Of a DNA stretch of 64,000 nucleotides, positions 22,978-34,900 are shown piece after piece. The position numbers were made by a program, and so were the translations under genes. The notes under the pieces are model-generated. The model did no database searches. It was given only the letters and a program-made list of their open reading frames with translations, and had not been told where the DNA came from. The stretch's first letter is position 1. Each line of letters begins with the position of its first letter. Source of the stretch: Megascapheus bottae (Eukaryota > Chordata > Mammalia > Rodentia > Geomyidae); the NCBI GenBank assembly GCA_024803745.1, contig JANJXV010000004.1, forward strand, positions 53,944,358 to 54,008,357, written 5' to 3'.

Positions 22978-23198
22978 AGCCAGGCACTGCTGGCTATGAT
23001 CCTAGCTAGTCAGGAGGCTGAGATTTGAGGATCACAGTCAAAGCCAACTCAGGCAGTTAAGTCTGTGAGACTCTTATCTCCAAGTAACCCCCTGGTAACA
23101 GGAAGAGGTAGTGTGGCTCAGTGGTAAAGCACTACTAGTCTTGAGCAAAAAGAGGTCAGGGACAGTGCCTAGGCCCTCATGACAAAATAAATAAAATT
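22978..23198 (+). repeat. SINE-S
   Basis: Complete copy. Confidence 0.8.
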
Positions 23199-23544
23199 TA
23201 AAAATCTGGATTCAAACAGAGCCCTTGGTGATGGTTAAAGCAAACATTCTTTGAAGATGAAGCAAATCCTCTTCTGAGGTAGAACACACTGCCATCCCTG
23301 ACCTGAGCCTCAGGCACCCTTTTCCCAGAGTATGGGTGTAACCCACTCTTCTCCCTGTTACAGTGGATGTGCAGCCCGCATGAGGGCAGCAAGTCCATGA
23401 GGAGAGGAGTCATTTTGAATTATACCCAGACAGTGATAGAAAAGAACAGAAACAAAGCTGTGCACACATACCTGTTGGTGAAAACAAGTACAGCAAGTCT
23501 GGGACTAAACCATGCTTTCAAGAAACCTCTCTTTAAAGCAAGTT
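23199..23544. other. Unique sequence, nothing recognised
   Basis: Short open frames only; no domain recognised. Confidence 0.4.
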
Positions 23545-23715
23545 GGAGCCCTGCACCTGTGACTGCTGCCTAGAATCCTAGCTTCTCAGGAAGCTGAGAT
23601 CAAAAGATCTCAGTTCAAAGTCAGCCCAGGCAGGAAAGTCCATGACACTCTTATCACCAGTTAACCACCTGAAAACCAGAAGTCGTATAACACTAGCCTA
23701 GAGCAAAAACTTCAC
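23545..23715 (+). repeat. SINE-S, diverged
   Basis: Head and linker are recognisable; the right arm is shortened. Confidence 0.65.
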
Positions 23716-24042
23716 GGAAGTGCAAATGTAGTGATGCTGAAAATGTTATATTGGTTATTGTTTTCATTCTCTTGTTGCACCAAATTTATGAAATGGGCTT
23801 TCTTACCAGTGTATTTGTACAGGAAACAACACAGTCTCTGCAGGTTTGATACTGCTTCCAATGCGGGCTTCCCTGGGGATCCTGGCACATGACCCCACAG
23901 ACGAGGGGGGTGAACTATATTTAAATGATGCTTCTGGCCTCATACTTGACTCAGCACTGCATCATGTAGATTCTGTCCTACACTCCAATATCCAAAATAA
24001 TCCAAAATAACAGAAAAAGCTCTTTATGAAAATCAAGAATTA
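23716..24042. other. Unique sequence, nothing recognised
   Basis: No repeat recognised. Confidence 0.4.
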
Positions 24043-24260
24043 GGGCCGGGAGTTTGGCCTAGTGGTTAAAGTGCTTGCCTAGCATGCATGAAGACCCAGG
24101 TTTGATTCCTCGGTACCACATACATAGAAAAAAGCCGGAAGTGGTGCTGAGGCTCAAGTGGTAGAGCTCTAGCCTTGAGAAAGTCCAAGGACAGTGCTCA
24201 GGCCCTGAGCTCAAGCCCAGGACTGGCAAAAAAAAAAAAAGAAAGAAAAGAAAAAGAAAA
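24043..24260 (+). repeat. SINE-T
   Basis: Complete, low-divergence copy with a GAAA-rich tail. Confidence 0.9.
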
Positions 24261-24270
24261 TCAAGAATTA

Positions 24271-24401
24271 GGGGCTGGCAATGTGGCTGAGAGTGCTTGC
24301 CTAGTATGCACAAGTGGCACTGTGGCTCAGGTGGTAGAGTGCTATCCTTGAGCTAAAGAAGCTCAGAAACAGTGGCCAGGCCCTGAATTCAAGGACAGGC
24401 A

Positions 24402-24441
<40 letters not shown>
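24271..24441 (+). repeat. SINE-T with internal deletion, (GATA)n tail
   Basis: The left arm joins directly to the right arm ('TATGCACAAGTGGCACTGTGG'). A (GATA)n microsatellite at 24402-24441 takes the tail position. Confidence 0.8.
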
Positions 24442-24442
<1 letters not shown>

Positions 24443-24446
24443 GTTG

Positions 24447-24665
24447 ATGCTGGACAGTGGTGACTCAGGCCTGTAATCCTAACTACTCAGGCAGCTGAGA
24501 TATGAGAATCAAGGTTTCAAGCCAGCCTAGTCTTATCTCCAGTTAACCACCAAAAAGCTACAGGTGGTAGCTCAAGTAGTACAGGACAAGCCTTGAGCAA
24601 AATAGCTAAAGTAGTAAGTACATAAGCTCTAGGTTCAAGCCCCAGTACTGGCTCAAAAATAAAAT
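24447..24665 (+). repeat. SINE-S
   Basis: Complete copy, diverged. Confidence 0.75.
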
Positions 24666-24760
24666 CAAATAAATAAATTTAAGTAAATAAATAATCCTAG
24701 TTTCTAATAATAAAAAAGTTGTTTTTGTGTTCTTCCTGGTTCTTCAAAACTCAACTCAAT

Positions 24761-24970
24761 AGCTGAGTACCCACCAGTGTAGCCTGAAATCCTGCTACTA
24801 GGAGGCAGAAATCTAAGGATCCCAATTTAAAGCCTGCCTGAGTAGTAGAGTCTGTAAGAATCTAATCTCCAATTAACCACCAGAAAACCAAGTGGTAGAA
24901 TGCTCCCTTTGAGTGCAAAGGCTCAGGGACAGAGCCTAGATCCTGAGTTCAAGCTCTAGGACCAAAATAA
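24761..24970 (+). repeat. SINE-S
   Basis: Diverged copy with an AAAC-rich tail. Confidence 0.7.
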
Positions 24971-25470
24971 ACAAACAAACAAAAAAAGACAAACTCATCT
25001 CAAATAGTTCTTCACCTAGAAATCACCTCTGCTCCCAGCCTAGCTGTGAGCTCCCACAGTACTCTGTGTCACCCAGCTCAATGCAGCTCCAGGGTTCCAC
25101 ACACACATGTGAACCTAAGCATTTAAGACAGGAGATCTGACTTTTGTTGTTGTTGCTTGTGCTTGGGTGCTGAAATAAAGGTGTCATCAGATGCAATGTC
25201 CATCGAAGAGTTACAGGGGAAATTACATCCCAGGTCCCTCCTTGGCACAGAAAAGCTTCCCCCCTCCCCTCTGTGTCTTCCAACTTCCTCTTTAACTACG
25301 GACGCCAGGCCTGCTGGACTAATGCCTATCCTTATCACCCTGCTCTCACTTGATTGCTTTTGTAGAGCTCGCGTCTCTAAGCAAAAGCATCACCAGAAGT
25401 ACTGGAGTTGGGACACCAACTAGACATACTAGACACACTAGTGTTGGGACACACTAGACATAAAATCTTC

Positions 25471-25471
<1 letters not shown>
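24971..25471. other. Unique sequence, nothing recognised
   Basis: Open frames of about 70-88 codons on both strands; no domain recognised. Confidence 0.35.

Positions 25472-25532
<61 letters not shown>
25472..25532. repeat. (GT)n(CTGT)n compound microsatellite
   Basis: About 15 GT units followed by about 7 CTGT units. Confidence 0.95.
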
Positions 25533-25719
25533 AAACCTTTAATATAATTATACTGTCACAGACCTCCAGGATATGGAAACAAGAGCCATATAATGCGTGA
25601 TTGTTCTTCTTAATGTACTATGTTATTTCTCATCTCTTTTGTTGTCCCTTGGTTATTCCAATATTGTTACAGTATCTTACCTTGTAATCTGGTGTATTGT
25701 ATATATGTTTGTTTATTTG

Positions 25720-25885
25720 AAATAGGATAGGGAAGGGGGAAAACAAGATGAGGGGCGGGGTGGAGGGAGGGAAATGGGGACAAAAACATGAGAAGGGGTA
25801 TCAATGTTTGTGAAGTAATGTACCTTCTATCTGGCGAATATAACTGTAACCCTTCTATTAATTACAATAAAAAAGAAAAAGAAAA
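25720..25885 (+). repeat. L1-like 3' end, second variant
   Basis: G-rich purine tract, then 'CTTCTATCTGGCGAATATAACTGTAACCC' and 'TATTAATTACAATAAA'. It differs from the variant at 7612 and recurs at 27870 (+) and 43921 (-). Confidence 0.65.
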
Positions 25886-26158
25886 ATAATTATACTTTCA
25901 CATTTATTATATCTTCATTTGGAAAGATTTAAGCACTCTTTTCCTAGAAATGGTTGGTAAACTTCAGATTTATATTTCTCCCCACAAAAAAGAAGCAGAC
26001 TGCATCACTCTTAGTAGGTACACTGAAGGCTGGTTTGGGTACACAGGGGGACAACTTTTCTTAAGGACAATTTGCAAGATTTGTTAAACCTATAAATGGT
26101 TACTGTCTTTAATTGTGCATTTCCACGGCTAGAACTCTGTCCTCAAAAATTCAAGTTC

Positions 26159-26672
26159 AGCTGGGGGCCAGTGGCTCATGGTTTATAATCCTAGGCACTC
26201 AGGAGGCTGAGGTCCACAGATTGTTGTTGGAAGCCAGCCTGGGCAGGAAAGTCCATTAGACTCTCATCTCCAATTAACCACTGAAAGATAGAAGTGGAGG
26301 TATTGGCTGGGCGAGGTGGCTCATGCCTGTAATCCTAGCTAATCAAGAGGCTGAGATTTGAGGATCGCAGTTAAAGCCAGCCCAGGCACTAAAAAGTCTG
26401 TAAGACACTTATCTCCAGTTAACCAGTAGAAAACTGGAAGTACTACTGTGGTAGCCTTGAGGTAAGGAGCTCAGAGACAATGCCTGAGCCTAGGAGTAGT
26501 TCAGTAGCCATGAGCTGAAGAGTTCAGGAACAGAGCCCAGGCCCAGACAGAGTTCAAGTCCCACGACCAAAAAAAAAAAAAGAAAAAAGAAATGGAGGTA
26601 TTACTCAAGAGTCAGAACACAAAAACTCAGTGACAGAGTCCAGGCCCTGAGTTCAAACTCCAACACCAGTAC
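26159..26672 (+). repeat. SINE-S interrupted by duplicated-arm SINE-S
   Basis: The outer copy 26159-26304 resumes at 26589. An inner SINE-S with a duplicated right arm occupies 26305-26588. The flanks 'GAAGTGGAGGTATT' and 'GAAATGGAGGTATT' form the target duplication. A (CA)n run follows at 26672-26690. Confidence 0.85.
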
Positions 26673-26769
26673 ACACACACACACACACAGCACAGGTGTA
26701 TCTCTTAACTACATTAAATGTTACACTACATTATGTTTTCTTTTCTCCAGATTTAAAAAAGAAGAGAAA

Positions 26770-26862
26770 AGGAACTGGTGCTGTGGCTCAAGTGGTAGGA
26801 CTAGCCTTGATCTGAAGAAGTAGGGGACAGGCCCAGGCCCAGAGTTCAAGCCCTAAACTCAT
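26770..26862 (+). repeat. SINE-S right arm
   Basis: 5'-truncated copy. Confidence 0.65.
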
Positions 26863-26929
26863 TTCATCATTTCATCCGATGAAAATGAGTTCTTGGGCAG
26901 GTGTGTTTTTGTTTTTTTGTCTTTGTTTT

Positions 26930-27155
26930 CGTCAGTTCTAGGACTTGAATTCAGAGCCCGGGCACTGTCTATCAACTTTTTTCCACTCAAGGCTGATGTT
27001 CTATCACTTGAGCCACCACTCCACTTTCAGCTTTTTGGTGGTTAATTGGAGAGCCTCCCAGACTTTCTTGACCCAGCTGGCTTCAAATGGTGATCCTTAA
27101 GTGTCAGCCTCCTGAGCAGCAAGAATTACGGGCATGAGCCACTACAGTCCAGCTG
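26930..27155 (-). repeat. SINE-S
   Basis: Reverse copy, complete. Confidence 0.8.
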
Positions 27156-27707
27156 GTGTTATTAAAAGTGAGGAATGACGGGAGATCACCAGTAATCACA
27201 CAGGAGGATCCCAGGATCTCTTTCTGTGGATCAGGTGACACTTCTGCTCTGGCTTCCAAACAAAAGCCAGACAGATGGATGAGCTTGTAGATAACACTCT
27301 AACCCTTGAGGTTTCTGTAAGGAAGCTTGGATGATCAAGTTACAAGGAATTAAAGTTTTCTGGACCTTACAGGAAAGATATTACACAGGCTACAGGTATC
27401 AGTTTTTCTAAAACTGGACACTTGATCAGGTGAAAGGAAGGGAAGTTCCTGTAAGAGGAGCAGGAATTCAGATCACTAAATATCACTGCTCTTCACGAAA
27501 TTATCTTATGAAAGAACAATGAGAGCTTTTTAACCTCAAAGACTAATAACAGTTCATAAAGGACGCTGTTATTCTTGTTATCTCAGACCACATTAAAGGC
27601 AAAAACTGTATTATTGGAGTGCTATGGTTTTATACCAAACTGATAGGCAGACCTGCATTTTCAGTATTCAATGTGCATTATCACGTTTTTGTTTATAAGT
27701 GAATGTG
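27156..27707. other. Unique sequence, nothing recognised
   Basis: No repeat or gene recognised. Confidence 0.4.
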
Positions 27708-27778
27708 AAGGGGATGGAGCGCAGCGATGAAGCGCTCACCCAGAGTGCACAGGTCCTGAGTTCCAACCCCAGCTGAAA
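27708..27778 (+). repeat. Monomeric tRNA-like SINE
   Basis: 'GGGGATGGAGCGCAGCGATGAAGCGC...GAGTTCCAACCCC' gives box-A and box-B-like blocks of a single ID-type arm. Confidence 0.55.
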
Positions 27779-27869
27779 ACAACCTAATGGAAAACTGTCT
27801 TCCAGAGATAGAACCCTAGTCAAGGGTCTTATCAATGAAAAAGATTGATCAAGCAGGTATACAAATGAG

Positions 27870-27990
27870 TTCAGAGGAAAATGGGGACCAAGACATGAGA
27901 AAGGGTAGCAATGTTTGTGAAGTAATGCACCTTCTATCTGGTGAATATAACGTAACCCTTCTATTAATTACAATAAAAATAAATGAAAAA
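27870..27990 (+). repeat. L1-like 3' end, second variant
   Basis: Near match to 25,780-25,885, including 'AATGTTTGTGAAGTAATGCA'. The open frame that crosses it is a repeat artefact. Confidence 0.65.
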
Positions 27991-28095
27991 AATGAGTTCA
28001 ATGTTTGTTTGGTCCAAATAAGATTATTATCTGAAATAAATTAGCTGTCAGATTTCCAGTGTGATGAAATGCTGTGTTAAGATAGCATTATCTGA

Positions 28096-28548
28096 AGCCA
28101 GGCACTGGTGGCTTGGGCCTGTCATCCTAGCTATTCATGATGTTAACGTTTTCAGCCACGGCGAAGAGCGATACTCCCACCTTCACACAGCAATCTAGTA
28201 TATGCATGTCATCCCAGCTAATCAGAAGCAGAAACAGGATCTCACTCCAAGCAAGCCTGAACACCAAACAAGTCCCTGTTAAAAAAAAAGTAATGAGGCC
28301 AGGCCTGAACGTTGGGTGCTGGTCGCTAAGGTGTGTAATCCTAGCTACTCAGGATGTTGAGCTCTGAGGATCAAGGTTCAAAGTCGGTCATGACAGAAAA
28401 GTCCATGAGTCTCAGCTATAGAAACAAACAAACAAACAAAAACAGAAGAAAGTCTCATGAGCTTTCCTGCCTGGGCTGGCTTTGAATTGCAATCCTCAGA
28501 TCTTTATCTTCTGGATAGCTATGATTACAGAAGCCACCAGTGCCTGGC
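28096..28548. repeat. Cluster of SINE-S fragments
   Basis: Plus-strand left-arm fragments at about 28096-28139 and 28303-28440, a weak one near 28190-28285, and a minus-strand left arm at about 28449-28548. Confidence 0.6.
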
Positions 28549-29524
28549 AGGATTAGGATTTTGAATTCAAAGCTTTGAGGCTTCCTAAACAGGCACTGTA
28601 TCACTTGAATCATATCCTTAGTCAGTTCAAAACAATAATAATAGATCCCAGAATAAGAGCAAGTTTACCCTCATACTACAATACCATATAAAGCAAGACA
28701 GTCGAAAGTTACTTTTGGAGGCAGGGAACTTAGCACTGCTAGGGAACTTTAGGAAAGCTTCTCGAGAGACTAGCAAAGCCCCCCCTTATGAACGGGATGG
28801 TGATACCAGGAGCATTTGGCTTATGATAATTTGTTACACAAAAACAATGTTCTTGTGAGAAGGATTTGTGAGAGCAAAGGGGGAGTCCACGAAGGCCAGT
28901 CTGAAACAGTAGAGCAGTGGTCACTTTTCCAAGACACAAGAAAAGCCCAGCCCTAGAAGTCGGACAGGTACTTGGCACAGGGCACAAAGGCTGCCCTCAG
29001 ACATGAAATGAGAACCCAGGCCCCGCTGGCAGCCAGGCCTGCTCTCCTCTCTCTCGAGTCTGCCAGCCTTTCATGAAACAGACTGGCTCTGAAGGGCATT
29101 TTCATTGTCTACCTCCAGGCAAGGGCATTTGGCCAGGTTTGAAAGGTGGAGGACAGGGGTTTTCAGACACATGACTTAATGCTAACCACAAAGGAAAAAA
29201 ATTAACATAAATAAGCAGGACAAAAGCAAGTTCAGTCTCAAGAACAACATTTTAAACTATTTTTCAGGTGGCTTGAGAGATCAGGCCTTACAGAGAATAG
29301 CAACACAGCTTCTCTTCCTGGTGCTAATGCAACCATTTTCAATCTTGACAATAACATGCCCGCTGTTGAGCTCAGGAACCTGTGCTGTATGGACATAGGA
29401 TATGCAAGAGGCTTACACTGAATGCCTGGTATTTCCTTCTAGATTTAGAATGCTATATAGCAGTTATCCCCATACCTGAATACCTAATAGCCTCTGATTT
29501 TGCTCTGTTTGTGTTTGTCTGTAT
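28549..29524. other. Unique sequence, nothing recognised
   Basis: Among the longest repeat-free stretches. No exon recognised. Confidence 0.4.
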
Positions 29525-29705
29525 AGGAACTGGGGCTTGAGCCCAAGACCCTGCACTGTTGGTTGGCTTTTGTTCAAAGATGATGGCATCTTTCTTCTCA
29601 TATCTATGAGATAAAGGTCTCATAGATATGTCTGCACCACTGGCTTCAAACCAAGATCATCAGATCTCAGCCTCCTGAATAACATGAACAACTGGTGGTT
29701 GGCCT
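29525..29705 (-). repeat. SINE-S, strongly diverged
   Basis: 'GGGGCTTGAGCCC' and 'TCAGATCTCAGCCTCCTGA' are still visible. Confidence 0.55.
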
Positions 29706-30394
29706 GATTTTTCTTCTTTAATACAAAATCCGCCGATTATGACAAGGCTTCAATGTGCTCCTATTTGGGGGTAGTTTTCACTCTGATCTTAACTTTCATT
29801 AACATTAATAATAAACACACCTCACATAACTGAAACACTGACTTCCAACACTGCAGTTGGCTAGTACATTCAGAACGTACACTGAGTGCCTCTAAAGATT
29901 TATTCTTAGGCTCTTAAAGTAAATGTCCCTAAGATTAAGGAAACTTTAAAAGCTTGGGGTAGGAGGAGGAGGTAAGAAACTACACTGAAGTTCTGGGGCA
30001 AAATCAGATGTAGTATTTTATGTTCTCTTTTTAGACACATGAAAACACCATTACATTTAATACCATAAGTAAATTGTAAATACAGTGTTAGGGTTTCTGA
30101 TTCTTTATAAAAGGGACAATTTAGAAAATTATCAGCTTAGGGTTTTAAAAGCTATATAGCGAGAACAAAGACATTGAAAAGTATGAGGTCCTTTGATTCG
30201 TCAGGTTTTTATGCTTTAGTTTTTTGTTTTGGGGGGTAGTTTCTTTGGCTCCATTTTTTTCATAGTGTATAAAAACCCAACCAGCATGATTATTTATCAC
30301 TGGTTTTGCAGTGGTTCCAAAACAAAAGCTTCAGTGACAAGGATTCCTGGGGTATTGTGTGACCCAGTGAGCCATGGAGGGGGCGGGGAGCAGA
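29706..30394. other. Unique sequence, nothing recognised
   Basis: AT-rich; no repeat or gene recognised. Confidence 0.4.
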
Positions 30395-30490
30395 TGTGGA
30401 ATTCAAGTGGTAGCATACAAGCTGTGATCACAGAAGCTGAGGGTCAGCACGCAAGCCCAGAGTTCAAGCCCCAATACAAGTACAAAGAAA
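30395..30490 (+). repeat. SINE right-arm fragment
   Basis: Single tRNA-like arm with A-tail ('CAGAGTTCAAGCCCCAATAC'). Confidence 0.55.
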
Positions 30491-30516
30491 AAAAAAATTT
30501 AAACCTATACTGAAAA

Positions 30517-30822
30517 CCAGGCGGGCATGGTGGCTCACGCCTGTAATCCTAGCTACTCAGGAGGCTAAGATCTGAGGATCAAGGTTCAGAGCCAGCCCAG
30601 GTACAAAAGGACCAGAGACTCTTATCTCTAGTTAACCTCTAGAAAATGGGAAATGGGGCTTGGCTCAAGGGTAGAGCGGTAGCCTAGAGCTGAAGAGCTC
30701 AGGGACAACGCTCAGGCCCAGGGGTAGAGAAGGGTGGACGCTTTGAGCTGAAGAGCTCAGGGACAGCGTCCTGGCCGAGTATAAGCTTCAGGACCCACAA
30801 AAAAAAAAAAAAAAAAAAAAAG
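30517..30822 (+). repeat. SINE-S, duplicated right-arm subfamily
   Basis: Complete head and two tandem right-arm blocks ('GGTAGAGCGGTAGCC' and 'GGTAGAGAAGGGTGGACGC'), long A-tail. Confidence 0.85.
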
Positions 30823-31439
30823 TAGACTGAGCCCCAGATAAACCAAGCACATTTGCTAAAACCCCGGCGGCAACTTTCTTCTAGTTAACTACAATTGGAA
30901 GCAAAGAAGCAGAAGTTTCTCCAGGTGAGCCCAGGCCTTGAACGATTTGATTTACGGGCTAAATCCACTGGGCTTCCCATTGGTTGCAAAGTCCCCTGCT
31001 AGGCAGGCAGGTGGTAATGCTGGTTGAGACAGGAAGACTATTGAGAGCTGCCAGACAAGCTATTTTTAGGGCAGAAAAACAAGGTGCCACAGAGTCTGAG
31101 TAATATAATTGTGGACTACAGGGCCACTGGCCTGAAACACTGGCCTGGTGTTTAGAGTGTGCGCCTCCCAGATCCATGGAATTGCAATCCAGGGGGTGAG
31201 GCTGGAGGTCCTTGAATTTTAATAAACTCCCAGCATGCTGCTTAATGTATTGGCAAGTTTGAAAAGCAACAATCTAATGAATATATATATATATATATAT
31301 ATGTCAGTCTTTATATATATATGCAGTAAATTTTTACTAAGTATGTCTTTTAAAAAACAAAACAAATACTTGCAGATTTTATGTGCCATATAGCCTGCAT
31401 TTTAACTGTGTTACTGTAGTCTTTTGTGTGAATTTTTTT
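30823..31439. other. Unique sequence with (AT)n
   Basis: (AT)n at about 31279-31302. Nothing else recognised. Confidence 0.4.
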
Positions 31440-31656
31440 GTGTGCAGGTACAGGGGCTTGAACTCAGTGCCTGGGTACTGTCCCTTAGCTTTTCTCTCAA
31501 TGCTAATACTCAACACTTGAGTCACTGCTCCTGGCTTTTGTTTGTTAATTGGAAAAAAGAATCTCACTTTCCTGCCTTGGCTGGCTTGGAATCAGGATAC
31601 TCTACTCTCAGCCTCCTGTGCAGCTAGGATTGAAGGAGTAAGCAGCTGTGCATGGC
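31440..31656 (-). repeat. SINE-S
   Basis: Reverse copy. Confidence 0.75.
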
Positions 31657-31679
31657 TCCTTGTTGTCTTAATGCATTTT

Positions 31680-31985
31680 AGGGCTGGTTCAGAATGTGGC
31701 TGGTAACCAGGTGTTTTCCAAGTACATGGTACAGATCCTTGGTTCAAACCTGAATGCTACAAAATAAAAATATATAGACCAATATAGAAAGAAATATAGA
31801 TAATATAGAGGATTGAACATGGCTATGTTCTAATAAAACTTTATCGACAAAAACAGGCAATGAACTGGATTTGGTCTGTGGCTATAAATTGCTGACCTTT
31901 GATCTTCTACATCTCCCTACCTCCAATCAAACCTAGAGCTTTGCTCATCAGGCAAGTGCTCTATCATGAAACTACATCTTCAGCC
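31680..31985. repeat. Two monomeric tRNA-like SINEs
   Basis: A plus-strand ID-type monomer at about 31680-31770 ('CTTGGTTCAAACCTG') and a minus-strand one at about 31915-31985. Confidence 0.45.
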
Positions 31986-32288
31986 TACTGATCTAGACAA
32001 CAGATGCCAACAAAGTGTAATAGATTCTGTCATCCCAAAATATGCCACTTTGGCATAAAGATTATTTGGATCTGAAGGCAACTGGAAAGAAGTAGAAGCA
32101 AGAAAAGGTCTCAGCCTCCCTGTAACCCTCCCTCACTTCCTAAAAGCAGGATGCAAATTTATACACAATGAGTTGACCTGTCTCTCTTGCCCTTTCTACT
32201 AGGAATGACTTCAATTTAGTCTTTATCTACCATTATTTTCTATATATTTGCCTTCTAATAACTTATAGCCCCTAAAGATACAGTCCTA

Positions 32289-32500
32289 GGGAATGTGGAT
32301 GTGGCTTAGTGGTACAATACTTGCCTAGCATACATGAAGCCCTGGGTCTGATTCCTAAGTACCACATACACAGTAAAGGCTGGGAACTGGTGCTGTGGCT
32401 CAAGTGGTAGAGTGCTAGCTTTCAGCAAAAAAGTTCAGGGACAGTGCCCAGGCCTTGAGTTCAAGCCCCAGCAATGGCAAAAAAATTTAAAAAATAGAAA
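32289..32500 (+). repeat. SINE-T
   Basis: Complete, diverged copy. Confidence 0.8.
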
Positions 32501-32511
32501 AGATCCAGTCC

Positions 32512-32735
32512 TAGCCAGGTGCCAGAGGCTCAGGCCTGTAATCCTAGCTACTCAGGAGGCAGAAATCTGAGGATTATGGCTCAAAGCCAGACCCAGCAAG
32601 AAAATCCCTGAGACTCTTATCTCCAACTGAATACCCCAAAGCAGAAGTGGAGCTGTGGTTCAAAGTGGCAGGATGCTAGCCTTGAGCCCAGGCCCCCAGT
32701 TCAAGCCCCCCCACTCCCCCCCGCCTAACACACAC
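32512..32735 (+). repeat. SINE-S
   Basis: Complete copy; C-rich tail region. Confidence 0.8.
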
Positions 32736-32904
32736 AAATGATCTAGTCCTTTCTCTTGATCACTTTGCTCTTTGTTAAAGATGGTGAAAAAACCAGAGTC
32801 CTTTATGAGTAACTCCTTAAATTTTCTTCCAGGTAATCTATCTATCTCTCTACCTATTGACTGGTATAATTTTCTCTTGTTAATCTGTCTCTTTTTAGGG
32901 AATG

Positions 32905-32990
32905 GGAAGGTGGTACTAGGGTTCGAACTCAGGGCCTTGCATTTGCTAGGCACATTTTCTGTCACTTGACTAATACTCATTCCTTAGCCA
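32905..32990 (-). repeat. Monomeric tRNA-like SINE
   Basis: 'GGTACTAGGGTTCGAACTCAGGGCC' is a box-B-like block on the minus strand. Confidence 0.5.
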
Positions 32991-33147
32991 TTTTTGCTTT
33001 AGAAAAGACAGCATCTGGTCATGGTGTTACTACCTCTGCTCCTGATTAGCTGGGATTCTAAATGCTATCTTTTGTCACAGTGTTCCTCAATGAGACCTTG
33101 GAGTAAAGGGAGGTTTCTTATATCTATCTGTCTATCTATCTAGTTAT

Positions 33148-33645
33148 TTTTGGTGCCAGTCTCTTGAACTCAGGGCCTGGGTGCTGTCCTTGAGCTTTTG
33201 TGCTCAAGACTAGCACTCTACTACTTGAGTCACAGCCCCAGTACTAGCTTTTTGGTGAATGATAAACTGGAAATAAGATCTCATGGACTTTCGAGTCTGA
33301 GCTGGCTTTGAAATTGGATCCTCAGATCTAGGCTTCCTGAATAGCTAGAACTATAAGATGAACCACTGGTACCTGGACAGCAAATGAGTCACTCTATTAA
33401 AAAAAAATCTGATTTTTTTTTGTCAGTCCTGGGGCTTAAACTCAGGGCCTGGATGCTGTCTCTGAGCTTTTGTGCTCAAGTCTATTGCTCTACCACTTTG
33501 AGCCCCAGCCATTCCAGTTTGGGAGTGGTTAACTGGCAATAAGAGCTTCACAGACTTTCCTGCCCAGACTAGCTTTGAACCGTGATTTTCAGGTCTCAGG
33601 TTCCTGAGTAGCTAGGATTACAGGCAAGAGATACCAGTGCTTGGC
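33148..33645 (-). repeat. Two SINE-S copies in tandem
   Basis: Reverse copies at about 33148-33380 and 33412-33645. Confidence 0.75.
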
Positions 33646-33673
33646 AAAAACAACAGGATTTAAAAGATGTCAA

Positions 33674-33797
33674 ATTAACCAGGAACAATGACACATGCTT
33701 ATAATCGCAGCTACTTGAGAGACTGAGGCTTGAGTCCAGGTGTTTCAGGCTAACCTGAGCTGCATAGTAAGCTCCCATTTCAAACAAACAAAAAAGT
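33674..33797 (+). repeat. Monomeric B1-like (7SL-derived) SINE
   Basis: Unlike SINE-S, this copy continues past the first 7SL block into 'TGAGCTGCATAGTAAGCTCCC' and ends in a CAAA tail without a tRNA arm, like classical rodent B1. A second such copy lies at 62,498-62,600 (-). Confidence 0.6.
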
Positions 33798-33916
33798 CAC
33801 ATGTTCATTATTTGAGCCCTTTCCTTTGGTAGAACAACCCAATCCCCACTATTAGTGGATAAAGTAAGCAGTGAACATGGCAAAATTTCTTCTGTTAGGA
33901 CCTTCTATATGATCTT

Positions 33917-34156
33917 TTTTTTTTTTTCTCACCAGTACTGGGGGCTTGAACTCAGAGCCTAGGCACTGCCCCTTAGCTTTTTCACTCAAGGCTGGCACTC
34001 TACCACTTGAGCTACAGCTCTACTCTTGGCTTTTTGCTGATTAAATGGTGATAAGAGCCTCATAAACTTCCCTGCCTACACTAGCTTTAAAACACCATCC
34101 TCAGATCTCAGCCTCCTGAGCTAGGATTACAGGCATAAGCTGTCAGAGCCCAACCA
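33917..34156 (-). repeat. SINE-S
   Basis: Complete reverse copy. Confidence 0.8.
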
Positions 34157-34761
34157 CATGATCTTTTCTTTCCCTGTCTTCTTCCCTCTGTCTGTCCAGT
34201 TAGTTATTAGATACTGGATATAGCCAAATAGCATAAATGTAGTTCAAGAAAATGGGATAAATAGTGCCAAAATTTTCAACATTAGTTTGCCATAAGAGAA
34301 AATACGTAAAAATGATTTGTATATTCTGTGACTATGGAATGTATTCCACAAAAGAATTTTCATTTTGAAGGAGAAAAATGTCTCACACTACTTGGTTGCC
34401 AGTAGCTTAAAGTTGTTTTAAACTCTTTTGATAACATTCATGAAGCCTTTAAGACATGCATATTCTTGTCCTCCACTAATCTTCTTTGGCTAGAGTCTCC
34501 TTCCATCTTTTTCAGCTGTACAATTCTCTACCTAGTTGCATGACTGAATAAGTTAAATATGCTTCCTTTCCTAACAAACGTTGGAAGCTATATAGAGTTT
34601 TATTTGCACATTTAGGATTAAGAAACAATTATTTCTTATATAATGGTCTCATCCACACCTTACTCCATGAAGAAACATAATGTGTGTGTTTGGTAAATAA
34701 GTGAGAAATAAATTCTATGAAGGCTATTACACTTAATTGAAGAGTTAAAAGACTAGCTTAA
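34157..34761. other. Unique sequence, nothing recognised
   Basis: AT-rich; no repeat or gene recognised. Confidence 0.4.
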
Positions 34762-34867
34762 GCTAGGTGCCAGTGGCTCATGTCCATAATCCTAGCTACT
34801 CAAGAGGCAAAAACCTAAGGATTGCACTTTAAAGGCAGCCCTGCCAGGAAAGTTCATGAGACTCTAA

Positions 34868-34900
<33 letters not shown>

